From Psychrobacter sp. JCM 18902 (GTDB lineage Bacteria > Pseudomonadota > Gammaproteobacteria > Pseudomonadales > Moraxellaceae): a stretch of 64,000 nucleotides of DNA. This document shows, piece after piece, positions 10,701-20,094 of this stretch. Position 1 is the stretch's first letter. Every line of letters starts with the position of its first letter. The DNA lies in the NCBI RefSeq assembly GCF_904846615.1, contig NZ_CAJHBK010000001.1:186001-250000 (forward strand), written 5' to 3'. The translations under genes were made by a program, and so were the position numbers. The notes under the pieces were generated by a model. It was given only the letters and a program-made list of their open reading frames with translations. It was not told the DNA's origin and searched no databases.

Positions 10701-10883
10701 TTCAAGTGGCGTAGCAGGAATGCTCGTTACTGGCGGCTTAACAGGCGGCGTTTCTACTGGTAGATTAACGGTTGGTGGTACAAGTGATGATGTGCTGTCA
10801 TCACCTTCACCACAAGCAGAAAGCATAATGGATACGACACAAATGCTTAGCGCTTTTGCTGAGAATGGTATTGTATTTTTCAA
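7752..10883 (-). CDS. Surface or secreted M66-like (TagA/StcE-type) metalloprotease lipoprotein
   Basis: A 1043-residue protein. It begins with a lipoprotein signal peptide ending in the lipobox LSAC (Cys about residue 24). Next come six near-identical 18-residue proline-rich units (about residues 47-154), a spacer of the StcE/TagA type, and the zinc motif HEIGHHYGLSH, an HExxHxxGxxH metzincin signature. The C-terminal quarter carries QxW-type repeats (EQWIYD, AQVWEM, NQKWTT) with paired cysteines, like a ricin-type beta-trefoil lectin. M66 enzymes such as StcE and TagA cut mucin-type glycoproteins. By inference this one is lipid-anchored, held off the surface by the repeat, and attacks glycosylated substrates. 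It is a single-gene unit with its own terminator. Confidence 0.88.
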   Translation of the reverse strand: MKNTIPFSAKALSICVVSIMLSACGEGDDSTSSLVPPTVNLPVETPPVKPPVTSIPATPLEPSTPVKPPITSIPATPLEPSTPVKPPITSIPATPIGPNTPIKPPATSIPATPLEPSTPIKPPVTSIPATPIGPSTPVKPPVTSIPATPLEPSTPIKYPEPKKDIADFYLLGFFDHDGRAGEIRAIRPDLVGDFQAMIQFGQNHTVDPQGNEAKNMPRLTAEKEALLLVTPTLEMGDINKLAAEIYKDGVLLRTVNLADPTQIPDTDQTNTDQRARVAYSKRAWSTKLNWDEVQGGLKIRIVDDQNRSGELSEDNIDFAAPGELVLTNIRLGMLTDAPQSWGHYMLRDPERAGSDYFQTIPAAQMTVASYDDMKLERVMVANGTIYDSISDSNDAGVYAGDMRENTAKSTFGVGINLANWGVTSASMQSQEQPQLTQNVNAHHARGKYKNGEYNHGLSGGNGMLTLIDSQGNEFSHEIGHHYGLSHYPGEQNGDFFWAEHHANSGWGYNGVRNKMRSNLDWPRQVEGDGLTGKPLFLATYGYGRDAMSGGSQSGAYSNYTHYTGYSTKIKIQPAFDKAVFDADSPTGYKKWNAELRKMEVIQPKVWKESKNVWYNSANGNYLKPRLQGVPVFTILGGYDPVAQKGIIYPEARGNWGNVFELPTPNNSLESASCWLSVTYSNNTINDIALAPNRMNGNANKFHINLAIAEDPKKVDLYCKKVNEAQVQLSTIDIRQYSEAIKPAVTFGKEQGYTALRKVELPILEQKLLAQAENSTISLDANGQLLYDSYKEYRDELSPLALQTLERYEKQQETLNRLNRWVNVYRTDLIKKESEALTEFQKFVVDLELQDDKPLDNVTTIRNGNNCLKVETLEDGKLNSFISGPSGCTGDDSEQWIYDLKGKIHSKMALDQCLTEQGSWVVLGTCSLDSPAQVWEMNGTDQIKQGGKCFDLRTGNLVDNRGSLITYNCSGGWNQKWTTLTKNPSFILATAGNNLPLIVDSLQKQPVSTDDMQTRSLSMDSKEEPSVLAKVSTAISTWIDNLVN
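10420..10743 (-). repeat. Six tandem 54-bp units encoding an 18-residue Pro/Thr repeat
   Basis: Read on the minus strand, each unit encodes a variant of VKPPVTSIPATPLEPSTP. Units differ at a few positions (V/I before KPP, V/I/A after it, LEP/IGP, S/N). The array lies between the lipobox and the catalytic region, so it is probably an extended stalk. Unit number could vary between strains by slippage or recombination. Confidence 0.93.
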
Positions 10884-11036
10884 TTTATTACCCTAATAAT
10901 AGTTTAAGGCAATATAACAGCTGTGTTAACATCTCGTACGACTTTTGTTCAATTCATAATAATAAGTTCTATTACAACCTCTAGTGAAAACTAATTTTTA
11001 TTATTCAGTCTGCCTCACTCATTACTAACGCTTTTT

Positions 11037-12587
11037 TTAATTCGTTTTTGGGTTATCTGATTCAGTAATGATATCGTCTTTATAATTAAAGAGATTACCA
11101 TTGGTTTTAATTTGAGAGTCATTCAAATCTTTAGGAATAAGAATCTCATTGTCCCGCTCATCGCATTCAATATCACTGTCTTTATCATAAGCTATTGGGT
11201 CAAAGTGTGGGGTGTCTTTGATCGGCTCATTCTTGTCTAATGCTGCAGTGGTCGCCGAGGTTTTTCTAAATAAATTTGATTGACCGCCTTTGATGCCTTT
11301 TCCATTAGAATCAGCTTTCTTACGTGGCTCACTATTGGCAAAAATAGCATTTAACGGTAGATCTAACTGTTGCTTGGCATAAGCTTCCGTATTTTCAAAA
11401 CGATTGACTAGCAAGCTAAGCCAAGGTTTTTGATCCTCTGGCCCCATCTCATCTAGCTCATCTTTGATAGGCAAGGGGTAAGGTAGGGTGCGATAAAAAT
11501 CCCATAATGTCATTTTGCTCAAATCTCTCTTAAGCACATAATCATTATCTTCAGTCATGGTGATTAGATTGCTGTCTTGCAGATAATTAATATAGGTATA
11601 CCATTTTGGTAGCTCTTTGCGTCCTAGCACGTTACGTAGCGCTTGTTCGCTTACCGCTTCCCCTTTTAAATGATGGGTATAAACGAGGTTTAGCATATCG
11701 AGCAAACTTAGCAGAGGATGGCGTGGATAGACCTCTTCAGTCTCAAAAATCGTCAAGGTATAGCTAATCTCAACACCTAATAGAATTAAATTCCAAGACA
11801 AATATATCCATAATAAGAAGATGGGCAGTGCCGCAAAAGCCCCGTAAATCGCTTCATAACTGGTGAAGTTTGCCATTACTGTACCAAACAAGTGCTTCAT
11901 CAGCTCGAATACGATAGCGACGAAGAGACCAGCAATGGCTGCATTTTTCGCGGGTACACGTGCTTTTGGGATGAACCAGTACATACCAATAAAGCCTGCG
12001 ACAGTGATACCAATGGATACGGCTTGTACCCAAAAAGACCAGTCAATGCCATAACCAGCGATTTGTCGATTTAAAAAACTCAAACTTTGTACCGCGCTTG
12101 AAGCAAGAAATGCCGTACCCAGTACTAACGGTCCTAACGTGACGATGGTCCAATAGCGCAGCATACTTTTCATACCGCCAGAGCGATTTTCTACCCGCCA
12201 GATTTGGTTAAAAGCGCGTTCGATGGTTGTTAACGTCATAATGGTCGTAAAAAATAACACCATTGCCCCAATGATGGTTAGATTTGAGGATTTTTCAGCG
12301 AAGCTATTGATATACTCACTGACCTGCATACTTGATTGTGGTAGCAAGTTACTATAAATCACTTCATATATCTGTGCTCTAACGGACGCAAGTGCGGGTA
12401 CAGAAGATAGGATCATCAATAGGACGGTTAGGACGGGTACAATTGATAACATAGTCGTGTAGGTCAGCGATGCCGCTTTTTGCTGGCAATTGTCTTCAAA
12501 AAAGTGCCGAGTCAAGAATCGTGAGAATTGAAACCAGCGTTGATGTAAAAACGGGATTTTTTTTGATAAATTTTCCATATCGACCAT
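11037..12587 (-). CDS. YihY/BrkB (UPF0761) family inner-membrane protein
   Basis: A 516-residue protein whose first 290 residues match the YihY/BrkB family: DNCQQKAASLTYTTMLSIVP near the N-terminus, six hydrophobic segments, and the region IYGAFAALPIFLLWIYLSW. The family was once called ribonuclease BN in error; its real function is unknown. After about residue 290 comes a soluble, winged-helix-like and then charged tail of about 220 residues ending in Asp/Asn-rich sequence, so it is longer than the E. coli homologue. The ATG at 12587 has no clear ribosome site; an ATG three codons on is equally possible. Confidence 0.87.
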   Translation of the reverse strand: MVDMENLSKKIPFLHQRWFQFSRFLTRHFFEDNCQQKAASLTYTTMLSIVPVLTVLLMILSSVPALASVRAQIYEVIYSNLLPQSSMQVSEYINSFAEKSSNLTIIGAMVLFFTTIMTLTTIERAFNQIWRVENRSGGMKSMLRYWTIVTLGPLVLGTAFLASSAVQSLSFLNRQIAGYGIDWSFWVQAVSIGITVAGFIGMYWFIPKARVPAKNAAIAGLFVAIVFELMKHLFGTVMANFTSYEAIYGAFAALPIFLLWIYLSWNLILLGVEISYTLTIFETEEVYPRHPLLSLLDMLNLVYTHHLKGEAVSEQALRNVLGRKELPKWYTYINYLQDSNLITMTEDNDYVLKRDLSKMTLWDFYRTLPYPLPIKDELDEMGPEDQKPWLSLLVNRFENTEAYAKQQLDLPLNAIFANSEPRKKADSNGKGIKGGQSNLFRKTSATTAALDKNEPIKDTPHFDPIAYDKDSDIECDERDNEILIPKDLNDSQIKTNGNLFNYKDDIITESDNPKTN

Positions 12588-12779
12588 TTAGCAGGTGTTT
12601 GAGTGACAGTAGTGTAACAAAGATATGCTGTTACCATCTGCGGTTTAATTGTGTCAAAATGCACAGCAGCAACCTCTCTAGCAGGTTATTAGAGACAATG
12701 TGTACCAAGGCTGTTTGCATGTCGGTGAATGACTGGGGCATAATATATGCCTATATTGCGGTATCTGTCACAGATTATG

Positions 12780-12894
12780 TATATAGTCATTCCACTATAA
12801 AATTATTACAGCGTTAACCTCGCTTGAAGTATTAAATATACATCTACACTCGGTTGCCTTGTACTAGTACTATTTTTAAATTGAATCGACTATA
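12780..12894. repeat. Palindromic interspersed repeat, copy A
   Basis: A 115-bp element begins TATAGTCATTCCAC and ends TTGAATCGACTATA, so its ends are imperfect inverted repeats. The core GTTAACCTCGCTTGAAGTA (from about 12813) and CACTCGGTTGCCT recur in copy B at 17616-17700. It lies in the gap before wrbA and has no coding potential. The size and ends suggest a non-autonomous, hairpin-forming repeat family. Confidence 0.6.
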
Positions 12895-13002
12895 GCTACA
12901 TAATCAGTAAGGTTTTATGCTAAAGAAATAGACTGCATAGAAGCTGTTGTAGATGATTAGAATCAACAATAACATTAATGGTTTTATGAGGAAGTATTGC
13001 TA

Positions 13003-13620
13003 ATGAGTCAGACCGCCCCTTATGTTTTGGTGCTCTATTATTCAAATTACGGTACGACTAAGACATTGGCTTATGCTATCGCTCAAGGTATTGAGGATGC
13101 TGGTATGACAGCCCGTATCCGTACTGTACCAACGGTTGCACCCGAGACCACGTCGAGCAAGCCTGCGATACCTGATGAAGGTGACTTATATTGCACTATG
13201 GACGATCTAAGAGACTGTATGGGTTTGGCGCTTGGTAGCCCGACGCACTTCGGTAATATGGCTGCTCCCATGAAATATTTTTGGGACAATACGGTCACTA
13301 TTTGGCTGGCAGGTAATTTACAGAACAAACCTGCTGCTGTATTTACTGCGACCGGCTCGATGCACGGCGGGCAGGAGACGACATTGCTGACCATGATGTT
13401 GCCGTTGCTGCATCACGGCATGATCCTTGTTGGTGTGCCTTATGCTGAGCCTGCGCTTAATCGTACTCATCGTGGTGGCTCGCCTTATGGTGCCAGCCAC
13501 GTGAGTGGGGCGTTACATGATCAACCCGTCTCAGCTGATGAGCGCGAGTTGGCTATCGCCCAAGGTCGGCGCTTGGCTATTAGTGCTACTGCATTGGCGC
13601 AAGCTAACTGGACTCGCTAA
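13003..13620 (+). CDS. wrbA: WrbA-type flavodoxin NAD(P)H:quinone oxidoreductase
   Basis: A 205-residue flavodoxin-fold enzyme that reduces quinones by two electrons with NAD(P)H and FMN, protecting against redox cycling. The FMN phosphate loop is YYSNYGTTKTLA near residues 13-24. The characteristic WrbA segments GSPTHFGNMAAPMKYFWD and TATGSMHGGQETT follow, and the C-terminal PYGASHVSG closes the flavin site. I chose ATG 13003 because GAGGAAG ends 8 bp before it; the TTG two codons upstream has no proper spacing. A DUF2069 gene follows 62 bp later in the same direction, an order also seen in pseudomonads. Confidence 0.94.
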   Translation: MSQTAPYVLVLYYSNYGTTKTLAYAIAQGIEDAGMTARIRTVPTVAPETTSSKPAIPDEGDLYCTMDDLRDCMGLALGSPTHFGNMAAPMKYFWDNTVTIWLAGNLQNKPAAVFTATGSMHGGQETTLLTMMLPLLHHGMILVGVPYAEPALNRTHRGGSPYGASHVSGALHDQPVSADERELAIAQGRRLAISATALAQANWTR

Positions 13621-13682
13621 GCGGATTTTTATAGCATGCAACGTCTTATATAACGCTATTAATTAGGAAGTAAATATATCTA

Positions 13683-14159
13683 ATGGTCACAAACCGCTCC
13701 GATAGTGAGATAAGCGCACCAGCCAAAAAATCTGCCAAACCTGCTAAGCTTAAAAAGCCAATTACGCCCATTCGTCAGCGCTTGATGATGACTTGGCTGA
13801 TTTGGTTGGTTTATAGACTGCTTGGGCTACCTATTTTTATCAATGTTTTTAATCCCAGTAGTCCTGATATCATTGGCGGTATCGCCTGGCAAGCATTATG
13901 GCTAGTGCCAGCATTTATTTTGACGCCCGCGATACTACGGGGTCGTTCGCCATATGTGCTATTGATAGGCAGTATGCTGACCTTGGTTTATTTGGGGGCG
14001 AGTGGTGTGGTGCTGTTTACCCGCGTTTACGGCAGCAGCTGGGCAGAGATAGTGGTTTATCTGCTTGATTTTGTCTTATTACTGGCAATCAATATTTGGT
14101 TATTTATTCTACTAAAGCGTCTTCCTTCAATGAACAACGTCGTTAAGCAGCCGCGTTAG
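13683..14159 (+). CDS. DUF2069 family membrane protein
   Basis: A 158-residue inner-membrane protein. The first 40 residues are Lys/Pro-rich and soluble; four hydrophobic segments follow (around LIWLVYRLLGLPIFINVF, IAWQALWLVPAFIL, LLIGSMLTLVYLGASGVVLF and IVVYLLDFVLLLAINIWLFI). This matches DUF2069, a small family of unknown function often found beside wrbA. AGGAAG precedes the ATG. It probably shares a transcript with wrbA and ends at the hairpin 24 bp downstream. Confidence 0.82.
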   Translation: MVTNRSDSEISAPAKKSAKPAKLKKPITPIRQRLMMTWLIWLVYRLLGLPIFINVFNPSSPDIIGGIAWQALWLVPAFILTPAILRGRSPYVLLIGSMLTLVYLGASGVVLFTRVYGSSWAEIVVYLLDFVLLLAINIWLFILLKRLPSMNNVVKQPR

Positions 14160-14182
14160 TTGATTTAGCGAAGTTTAAGACA

Positions 14183-14218
14183 AAAAAAGCGGCGCTCTAT
14201 TTAGAGCGCCGCTTTTTT
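14183..14218. terminator. Bidirectional intrinsic terminator
   Basis: A 17-bp perfect stem (AAAAAAGCGGCGCTCTA paired with its complement) with T-runs on both strands, placed between convergent genes. Confidence 0.93.
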
Positions 14219-14247
14219 ATGCTATTTCTGTGTATTTAATAAAAAGC

Positions 14248-15018
14248 TTAATTTACTTTGGTTAATTCTAAATCCATCTTTTTGCCATCATTAATTTGGC
14301 TAACTTTTACTGGTAGGTAATCTAAGCTTGGTGCCAGCCAAAAACTGGTAGAACGACTATTGTCATCGTGGATACGGTCGACACGTACGGTATCAAATGT
14401 GCCAGCTGGAACGGTAATCTTGGTGTTACCAGATTTTTTGAAAGGGGTTTTCTCTATCTTGTCTTTTTTCGCCATGTAATAGTTGCCAGAGAATTTACCG
14501 TTCAATAAATCTTGGCGAATTTGCACTTCCAAACTTAAATCATCAAAAGCTTGTTGTGCCATGTTCATGGTCGTCGATTTGCCTTTATAGTTACTCACCA
14601 CCTTTTTACTGCTTGGATTGAAGTCTAATTTGTGCGTGCGACCAACGCCTAATAGCTTATAAGTAGTGCTGGCTTGAGTCGGAATGACATTATTACCGTT
14701 GATGGTAAAAGTGCTGTTTTGCGAAGCACTTGCAACACCTGCCACCCGAGCATTGACATTGTATTTCCAAGTATTGCCTGATTTGTTAAGCGTGCGAGTA
14801 GCCGTACCTTTATATTTGTCTTCAACCGTAAAGCTGTAGTTGGCGCTTGAAGGTTCGATATTCTTTGCGCTGGCAAGGGTTGGTGCAGTCATACTTATCG
14901 CTCCAATCGTAGCAATACTGGCCCCAGTGGTTAGGGCGGTTAAAAACTTAGACTTGCTTCGTTTAGTATTATTAGTATCGGTTGTTAATGACTTTTGATC
15001 GTTTGATAAAAAACTCAT
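14248..15018 (-). CDS. DUF3108 family exported protein
   Basis: About 256 residues. A charged N-terminus (residues 12-24, NTKRSKSKF) precedes a hydrophobic stretch and a likely signal-peptidase I site after APTLASA. The mature part looks like a DUF3108 beta-rich domain: YSFTVEDKYKGTATRTL near the start, LGVGRTHKLDFNPSSKKV in the middle and DRIHDDNSRSTSFWLAPSLD near the end. The family is periplasmic and of unknown function. The second ATG (15018) is chosen because AAGGA lies six bases before it, while it abuts the ATG at 15024. It is transcribed alone, away from groES. Confidence 0.85.
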   Translation of the reverse strand: MSFLSNDQKSLTTDTNNTKRSKSKFLTALTTGASIATIGAISMTAPTLASAKNIEPSSANYSFTVEDKYKGTATRTLNKSGNTWKYNVNARVAGVASASQNSTFTINGNNVIPTQASTTYKLLGVGRTHKLDFNPSSKKVVSNYKGKSTTMNMAQQAFDDLSLEVQIRQDLLNGKFSGNYYMAKKDKIEKTPFKKSGNTKITVPAGTFDTVRVDRIHDDNSRSTSFWLAPSLDYLPVKVSQINDGKKMDLELTKVN

Positions 15019-15559
15019 GGACATTCCTTAATCGCTATTTATGGTATTGCTTATAACTATTGTTGTTTTCTCAAGAACTATAATGGTCATGTCCTGCTAT
15101 CTTTTCAAGAGTGCCAGCTGTCCCTGTGGTGTTGCTATTGTAGTCAAGGTTGCTGGCATCGAGCGCGATATCATCAGGCGTCACTTACTGTAACTTGAGT
15201 AAGCAGGAGTAAGTTAATCGGTCAGTTGTAAATGATATGCGGTAACTTATCGGTGTTGAAGTTTAGCACTCATATGGCTGCTTTTAAAATCTTGCTAAGG
15301 CCTTTAATACGGTGCAATCCAATCAAATGACTGTTCATAAACGTCATTACCAACTAAATAATCCACGATATGCAAAATTCTTGTAAATTTTTGGGCTTTA
15401 CACTTGAAGCTAACTCACTTTGCCCCCACTTTTTGATACAAGCTCAAAGCTTATCTTTAGAATGCTGTTTTAGGCAGTAATGCCTATAGATATTGGTATT
15501 GAGACCATTAATTCAAATAAACCCTTACTGCAAATAACCAAATTATTGGAGACATATTG
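15019..15559. other. Regulatory gap before groES
   Basis: No gene is visible in this stretch of about 540 bp. It contains a heat-shock promoter at 15403-15428 and the groES ribosome site TTGGAGAC at 15547-15553 near its right end. Confidence 0.5.
15403..15428 (+). promoter_or_regulatory. Sigma-32 heat-shock promoter of groESL
   Basis: A -35 CTTGAAG at 15403-15409 and a -10 CCCCCA at 15423-15428 are separated by 13 bp. This is very close to the RpoH consensus CTTGAAA-N13/14-CCCCAT, and it sits at the expected place before groES. No CIRCE inverted repeat was seen. Confidence 0.85.
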
Positions 15560-15850
15560 ATGAATATTCGTCCTTTACATGATCGCATCGTTGTCCGCCG
15601 CATAGAAGAAGAAACAAAAACGGCTGGTGGTATCTTGCTTCCTGGTTCTGCTCAAGAAAAACCTTCACAAGGTGAAGTGCTAGCAACTGGTAACGGTCAG
15701 ATTCGTGACAACGGCGAAACTCGCGCGTTAGATGTAAAAACTGGCGACAAAGTCTTGTTCGGTCAATATGCTGGTCAAACCGTGAAAGTTGACGGCGAAG
15801 AACTATTGATTATGAAAGAATCTGATGTATTGGGTGTGTTAGAAGGCTAG
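15560..15850 (+). CDS. groES: Co-chaperonin GroES
   Basis: A 96-residue Hsp10 that forms the seven-subunit lid of the GroEL folding chamber. It starts [14 protein letters not shown]. The mobile loop [20 protein letters not shown] is intact and lies near residues 15-34. The C-terminal [14 protein letters not shown] is typical. TTGGAGAC is placed 6-7 bp before the ATG at 15560; the TTG one codon upstream is not needed. It is co-transcribed with groEL, 104 bp downstream, from the sigma-32 promoter. Confidence 0.98.
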   Translation: MNIRPLHDRIVVRRIEEETKTAGGILLPGSAQEKPSQGEVLATGNGQIRDNGETRALDVKTGDKVLFGQYAGQTVKVDGEELLIMKESDVLGVLEG

Positions 15851-15948
15851 ACCTTTTTGAGTATTTTATACTCAGCGCATTTTGACAACATTATTGAAAA
15901 ATCATTGAAACCTTTAATTGCATTCTCATACTTATAATAGTGGAGTAA

Positions 15949-17604
<1,656 letters not shown>

Positions 17605-17615
17605 TATATGCCTCG

Positions 17616-17700
17616 ACTAAGTTTGTACGACGTTGTTAACCTCGCTCGATGTACTATTAGTACAATCTTCACTTGGTCGCCTAGTCGTACTGCTTTAGTC
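17616..17700. repeat. Palindromic interspersed repeat, copy B
   Basis: An 85-bp element begins GACTAAGTTTGTACGAC and ends GTCGTACTGCTTTAGTC, giving imperfect terminal inverted repeats. The core GTTAACCTCGCTCGATGTA plus CACTTGGTCGCCTAG matches copy A at 12780-12894. It lies 12 bp after the groEL stop, before the terminator, so it is in the groEL transcript. Confidence 0.6.
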
Positions 17701-17761
17701 AATCCATAAAGCGCTTTTCGCTAGAAGTATGATTTTGTCATAAAGTTTATTTGATCATTAG

Positions 17762-17797
17762 AAGCTCTGTTATCGGAAGATAGCAGGGCTTTTTTTT
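17762..17797 (+). terminator. groESL intrinsic terminator
   Basis: The arms AAGCTCTGTTATC and GATAGCAGGGCTT (wobble pairs) are followed by a run of eight T. Confidence 0.85.
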
Positions 17798-18148
17798 ACC
17801 TAATTTTTAAAGCGCTACTCATTGGTATATGAGGTAATCACGGTTTTATATACATTCATTCGATAGTGCTGGATAAGTGTTTTATGCTTGGGAAGGTTGC
17901 CAATTGACAGACATAGCGAGAGCGTTGCTATTTCCCAGACTCAGTGGTGACACTCTATCTATTATTTACTCATGATCTTTGATGTATTTCTAAAAACTTC
18001 AACAAGTAAAATACCCATTAGATCAACAAAATCGACCTGACATTATCAAAAGTATTGAATATATAAAGTTTTTCTATATATGTTATTATTTAAATATAAT
18101 TAATAAATGTAATCAATGGACTGATACTTTATCAAAGGATAATTGGAT
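17798..18148. other. AT-rich gap before the sugar-transferase-like gene
   Basis: About 350 bp with no credible gene. The last 100 bp are very AT-rich, which suits promoter sequence for the next gene, but no clear -35/-10 pair stands out. Confidence 0.4.
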
Positions 18149-18214
18149 ATGTGTTATGGCTGCCCAGCCACAAACTCTTGTGCAATTCAAGGTGATGATG
18201 ATGAAAAAAATTAG
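18149..18214 (+). CDS. Possible 21-residue Cys-containing leader peptide
   Basis: ATG 18149 is preceded by AAAGGAT with 8 bp spacing, the best ribosome site in the region. It opens a frame reading MCYGCPATNSCAIQGDDDEK plus one Asn, then TAG at 18212. This frame overlaps the start of the next gene (ATG 18201) in another phase, so translation of one could influence the other. I do not recognise the peptide. It may be a chance ORF, since nothing beyond the ribosome site and the overlap supports it. Confidence 0.3.
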   Translation: MCYGCPATNSCAIQGDDDEKN

Positions 18215-19814
18215 GCTTGGGATTCTTGTAGAAGAGGAAACATTGGCATGGTATAAGTTCAAACCATTAAAATCTCTCGTCGATGAAGGCAAGGTTGAGG
18301 TTTGTATTGCTGTCCAACGAGATAAAAAACAAGCGTCTCACATGTTTCGTCTATCCAAAGTTATTCCTTCCATTAATCAAAAGTTATTTTCTTTTCTTTC
18401 TCGAAATAAGAGTAATACCAAGCGTTATTCTATTCATGACTTGGTGGCTAATGGTACGATGCCCATCGTAATATCAGTCGCAAATCAGGATAAGATTTAT
18501 GATGAGATTGAGGATTCAGTAATTGAGAAACTTGAAGCCGCCAATCTAGATTATCTGGTCAAATTTGGCTTTCGAACCTTAGCAGGGAGAATTCTGAGTG
18601 TTTCAAAAAAAGGTATTCTCTTATTTCGTTACGGCGATGAAACCAAACAAAAACACGGATCAGCATTGTATTGGCAGTTTGCCGAACAATGGGAGAATAG
18701 CGTAGTCACGCTACATCTGTTAAATGAGCGTCTTAATGGTGATAAAGTCGTTGGGAGAGGGTATGGTTCTTTATTTTACTGGGACTATAATTTAACCGAG
18801 CATAAATTAAATGGTGTCACAGCATCGATATTGTATTGGTATTTCCATAAAAATAAAATTGGCGTTAAAAATGGAAATTTGACGAATTTAATGCTTGACG
18901 ATGCAATTTATCAAGAACCCCAGCAACTGACTGCCTTACGGCATTTGATAAGTTTTTTTAAAAACTATATGATAAAGACTTTCTATAAGAGTCTTTATCA
19001 CAATAACTGGAGTATTTTGATTGGTTCTATTGATCAGTCGATGCAAACATACACTGAGCTATTGCCTGAAAAAGGATGTTTTTGGGCTGACCCTTTTTAT
19101 ATTGAGCGAGATTCAAGGCGTTATATATTTTTTGAGAGCTTAAATTATAAAGAAGGTATCGGCCGTATAGAGTGGGTGGAACTGGATGAGCACCATCAAG
19201 TTATCAATTCTGGACCAGTCGATTTAGGTATTAGCTCTCATTTAAGCTTTCCTAATGTATTCGAGCATGAGAACGCTGTATATATGATTCCAGAAGCCGC
19301 CAAGACCAATTGTATCAACCTATTAAAAGCGACGGATTTTCCGCAGAAGTGGAAAAAAGTTCATGAGTTGGTGTCTGGGGTTCAGGCAGCAGATAGTGCC
19401 GTTATTGAGCACAATGGCTTATGGTATCTTTTTACCACGCATGGTTCAATTTCAGTTCTTACGATGGATTTGGAATTGCATATTTATACGTCTGATAAGT
19501 TGGAGTCAGATAACTGGAGCATTCATCCCTCGGCGCCTTTAAAAATTGATGTGCGTGGATCACGATTAGCAGGTGCATTATTCCGAAAAAATGGTCAGCT
19601 GTTTCGTACGGCTCAAGATGGCACTATTAGGTATGGACGTAGAGTGGCTTTGTATCTGGTAGAAGAGTTGACACCGACATCTTACAAAGAAACCTTTGTG
19701 CGTTATATCGAACCCAATTGGGAAAACGAGATCGATCGTCTTCATACCTATAACGTATATGATCAAACTGTCGTACTTGATGTTTCAAGAGATAAATTGC
19801 GCTTTACCGTATGA
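18201..19814 (+). CDS. Formyltransferase-like / GINT1-N-domain sugar-transferase-like protein
   Basis: About 537 residues in two parts. Residues 1-250 resemble a formyltransferase-like fold (VKFGFRTLAGRIL, GILLFRYGDE). The second half has the repeated aromatic beta-blade pattern of the GINT1 N-terminal domain: KGCFWADPFYIERDSRRYIF, SFPNVFEHENAVYMIPEA and DSAVIEHNGLWYLFTT. Bacterial proteins with this pair occur near polysaccharide genes and are annotated as sugar transferases without a proven reaction. Three ATGs (18195-18201) sit behind AAGG at 18189; I chose the last because its 8-bp spacing is best. ATG 18156 would add 15 residues. No glycan genes flank it here, so its pathway is unclear. 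Confidence 0.6.
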   Translation: MKKIRLGILVEEETLAWYKFKPLKSLVDEGKVEVCIAVQRDKKQASHMFRLSKVIPSINQKLFSFLSRNKSNTKRYSIHDLVANGTMPIVISVANQDKIYDEIEDSVIEKLEAANLDYLVKFGFRTLAGRILSVSKKGILLFRYGDETKQKHGSALYWQFAEQWENSVVTLHLLNERLNGDKVVGRGYGSLFYWDYNLTEHKLNGVTASILYWYFHKNKIGVKNGNLTNLMLDDAIYQEPQQLTALRHLISFFKNYMIKTFYKSLYHNNWSILIGSIDQSMQTYTELLPEKGCFWADPFYIERDSRRYIFFESLNYKEGIGRIEWVELDEHHQVINSGPVDLGISSHLSFPNVFEHENAVYMIPEAAKTNCINLLKATDFPQKWKKVHELVSGVQAADSAVIEHNGLWYLFTTHGSISVLTMDLELHIYTSDKLESDNWSIHPSAPLKIDVRGSRLAGALFRKNGQLFRTAQDGTIRYGRRVALYLVEELTPTSYKETFVRYIEPNWENEIDRLHTYNVYDQTVVLDVSRDKLRFTV

Positions 19815-19855
19815 TCATTGAGAATTTTTACGGCAACTGGTGATGATATGCTGTC

Positions 19856-19892
19856 GAAAAACCCCGATAGGCTGAACTTATCTTGGTTTTTC
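19856..19892 (+). terminator. Degenerate intrinsic terminator
   Basis: The outer arms GAAAAACC and GGTTTTTC pair, with an inner GATA/TATC. The segment 19861-19882 matches 21 of 22 bases of the strong terminator at 20488-20509, so it looks like a decayed copy of it. Confidence 0.6.
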
Positions 19893-19950
19893 TTATCAAT
19901 AATTTAATGGATTTCCGTATTACTCATATAGGGTTTAGAGATATAGATGA

Positions 19951-20003
19951 ACAATGGCTTACGGTATCTTTTTACCACGCACGTCAATTTTTAAAGGCGC
20001 CGA
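19951..20003 (+). pseudogene. Rearranged fragment of the upstream sugar-transferase-like gene
   Basis: 19951-19981 copies gene positions 19411-19441 in direct orientation, with one mismatch. 19975-20003 copies 19530-19558 inverted, also with one mismatch. The two pieces overlap at the 7-bp microhomology CCACGCA, which occurs at both donor sites. It has no coding function. Flanking bases do not match the gene. Confidence 0.8.
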
Positions 20004-20094
20004 TTTTTTACATATTGTAATAATTTAGAAACTATATTATTATTTTCTTTCTTCGTTAATGATGAAATATATAAGTAACTGAAAGGAATACTCA

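Noticed and set aside
10420..10743. CRISPR-like array
   Set aside because: The 54-bp units are contiguous, in frame and encode protein repeats; there are no spacers. No other CRISPR-like spacing was seen in the window.
10504..10896. A Gly/Val-rich plus-strand open frame of 130 codons
   Set aside because: It is the antisense shadow of the proline-rich repeat in the M66 gene; the repeat keeps the opposite strand open.
12470..12817. A 115-codon plus-strand open frame before wrbA
   Set aside because: It overlaps the start of the YihY gene antisense and runs into the palindromic repeat, with no ribosome site or recognisable protein features.
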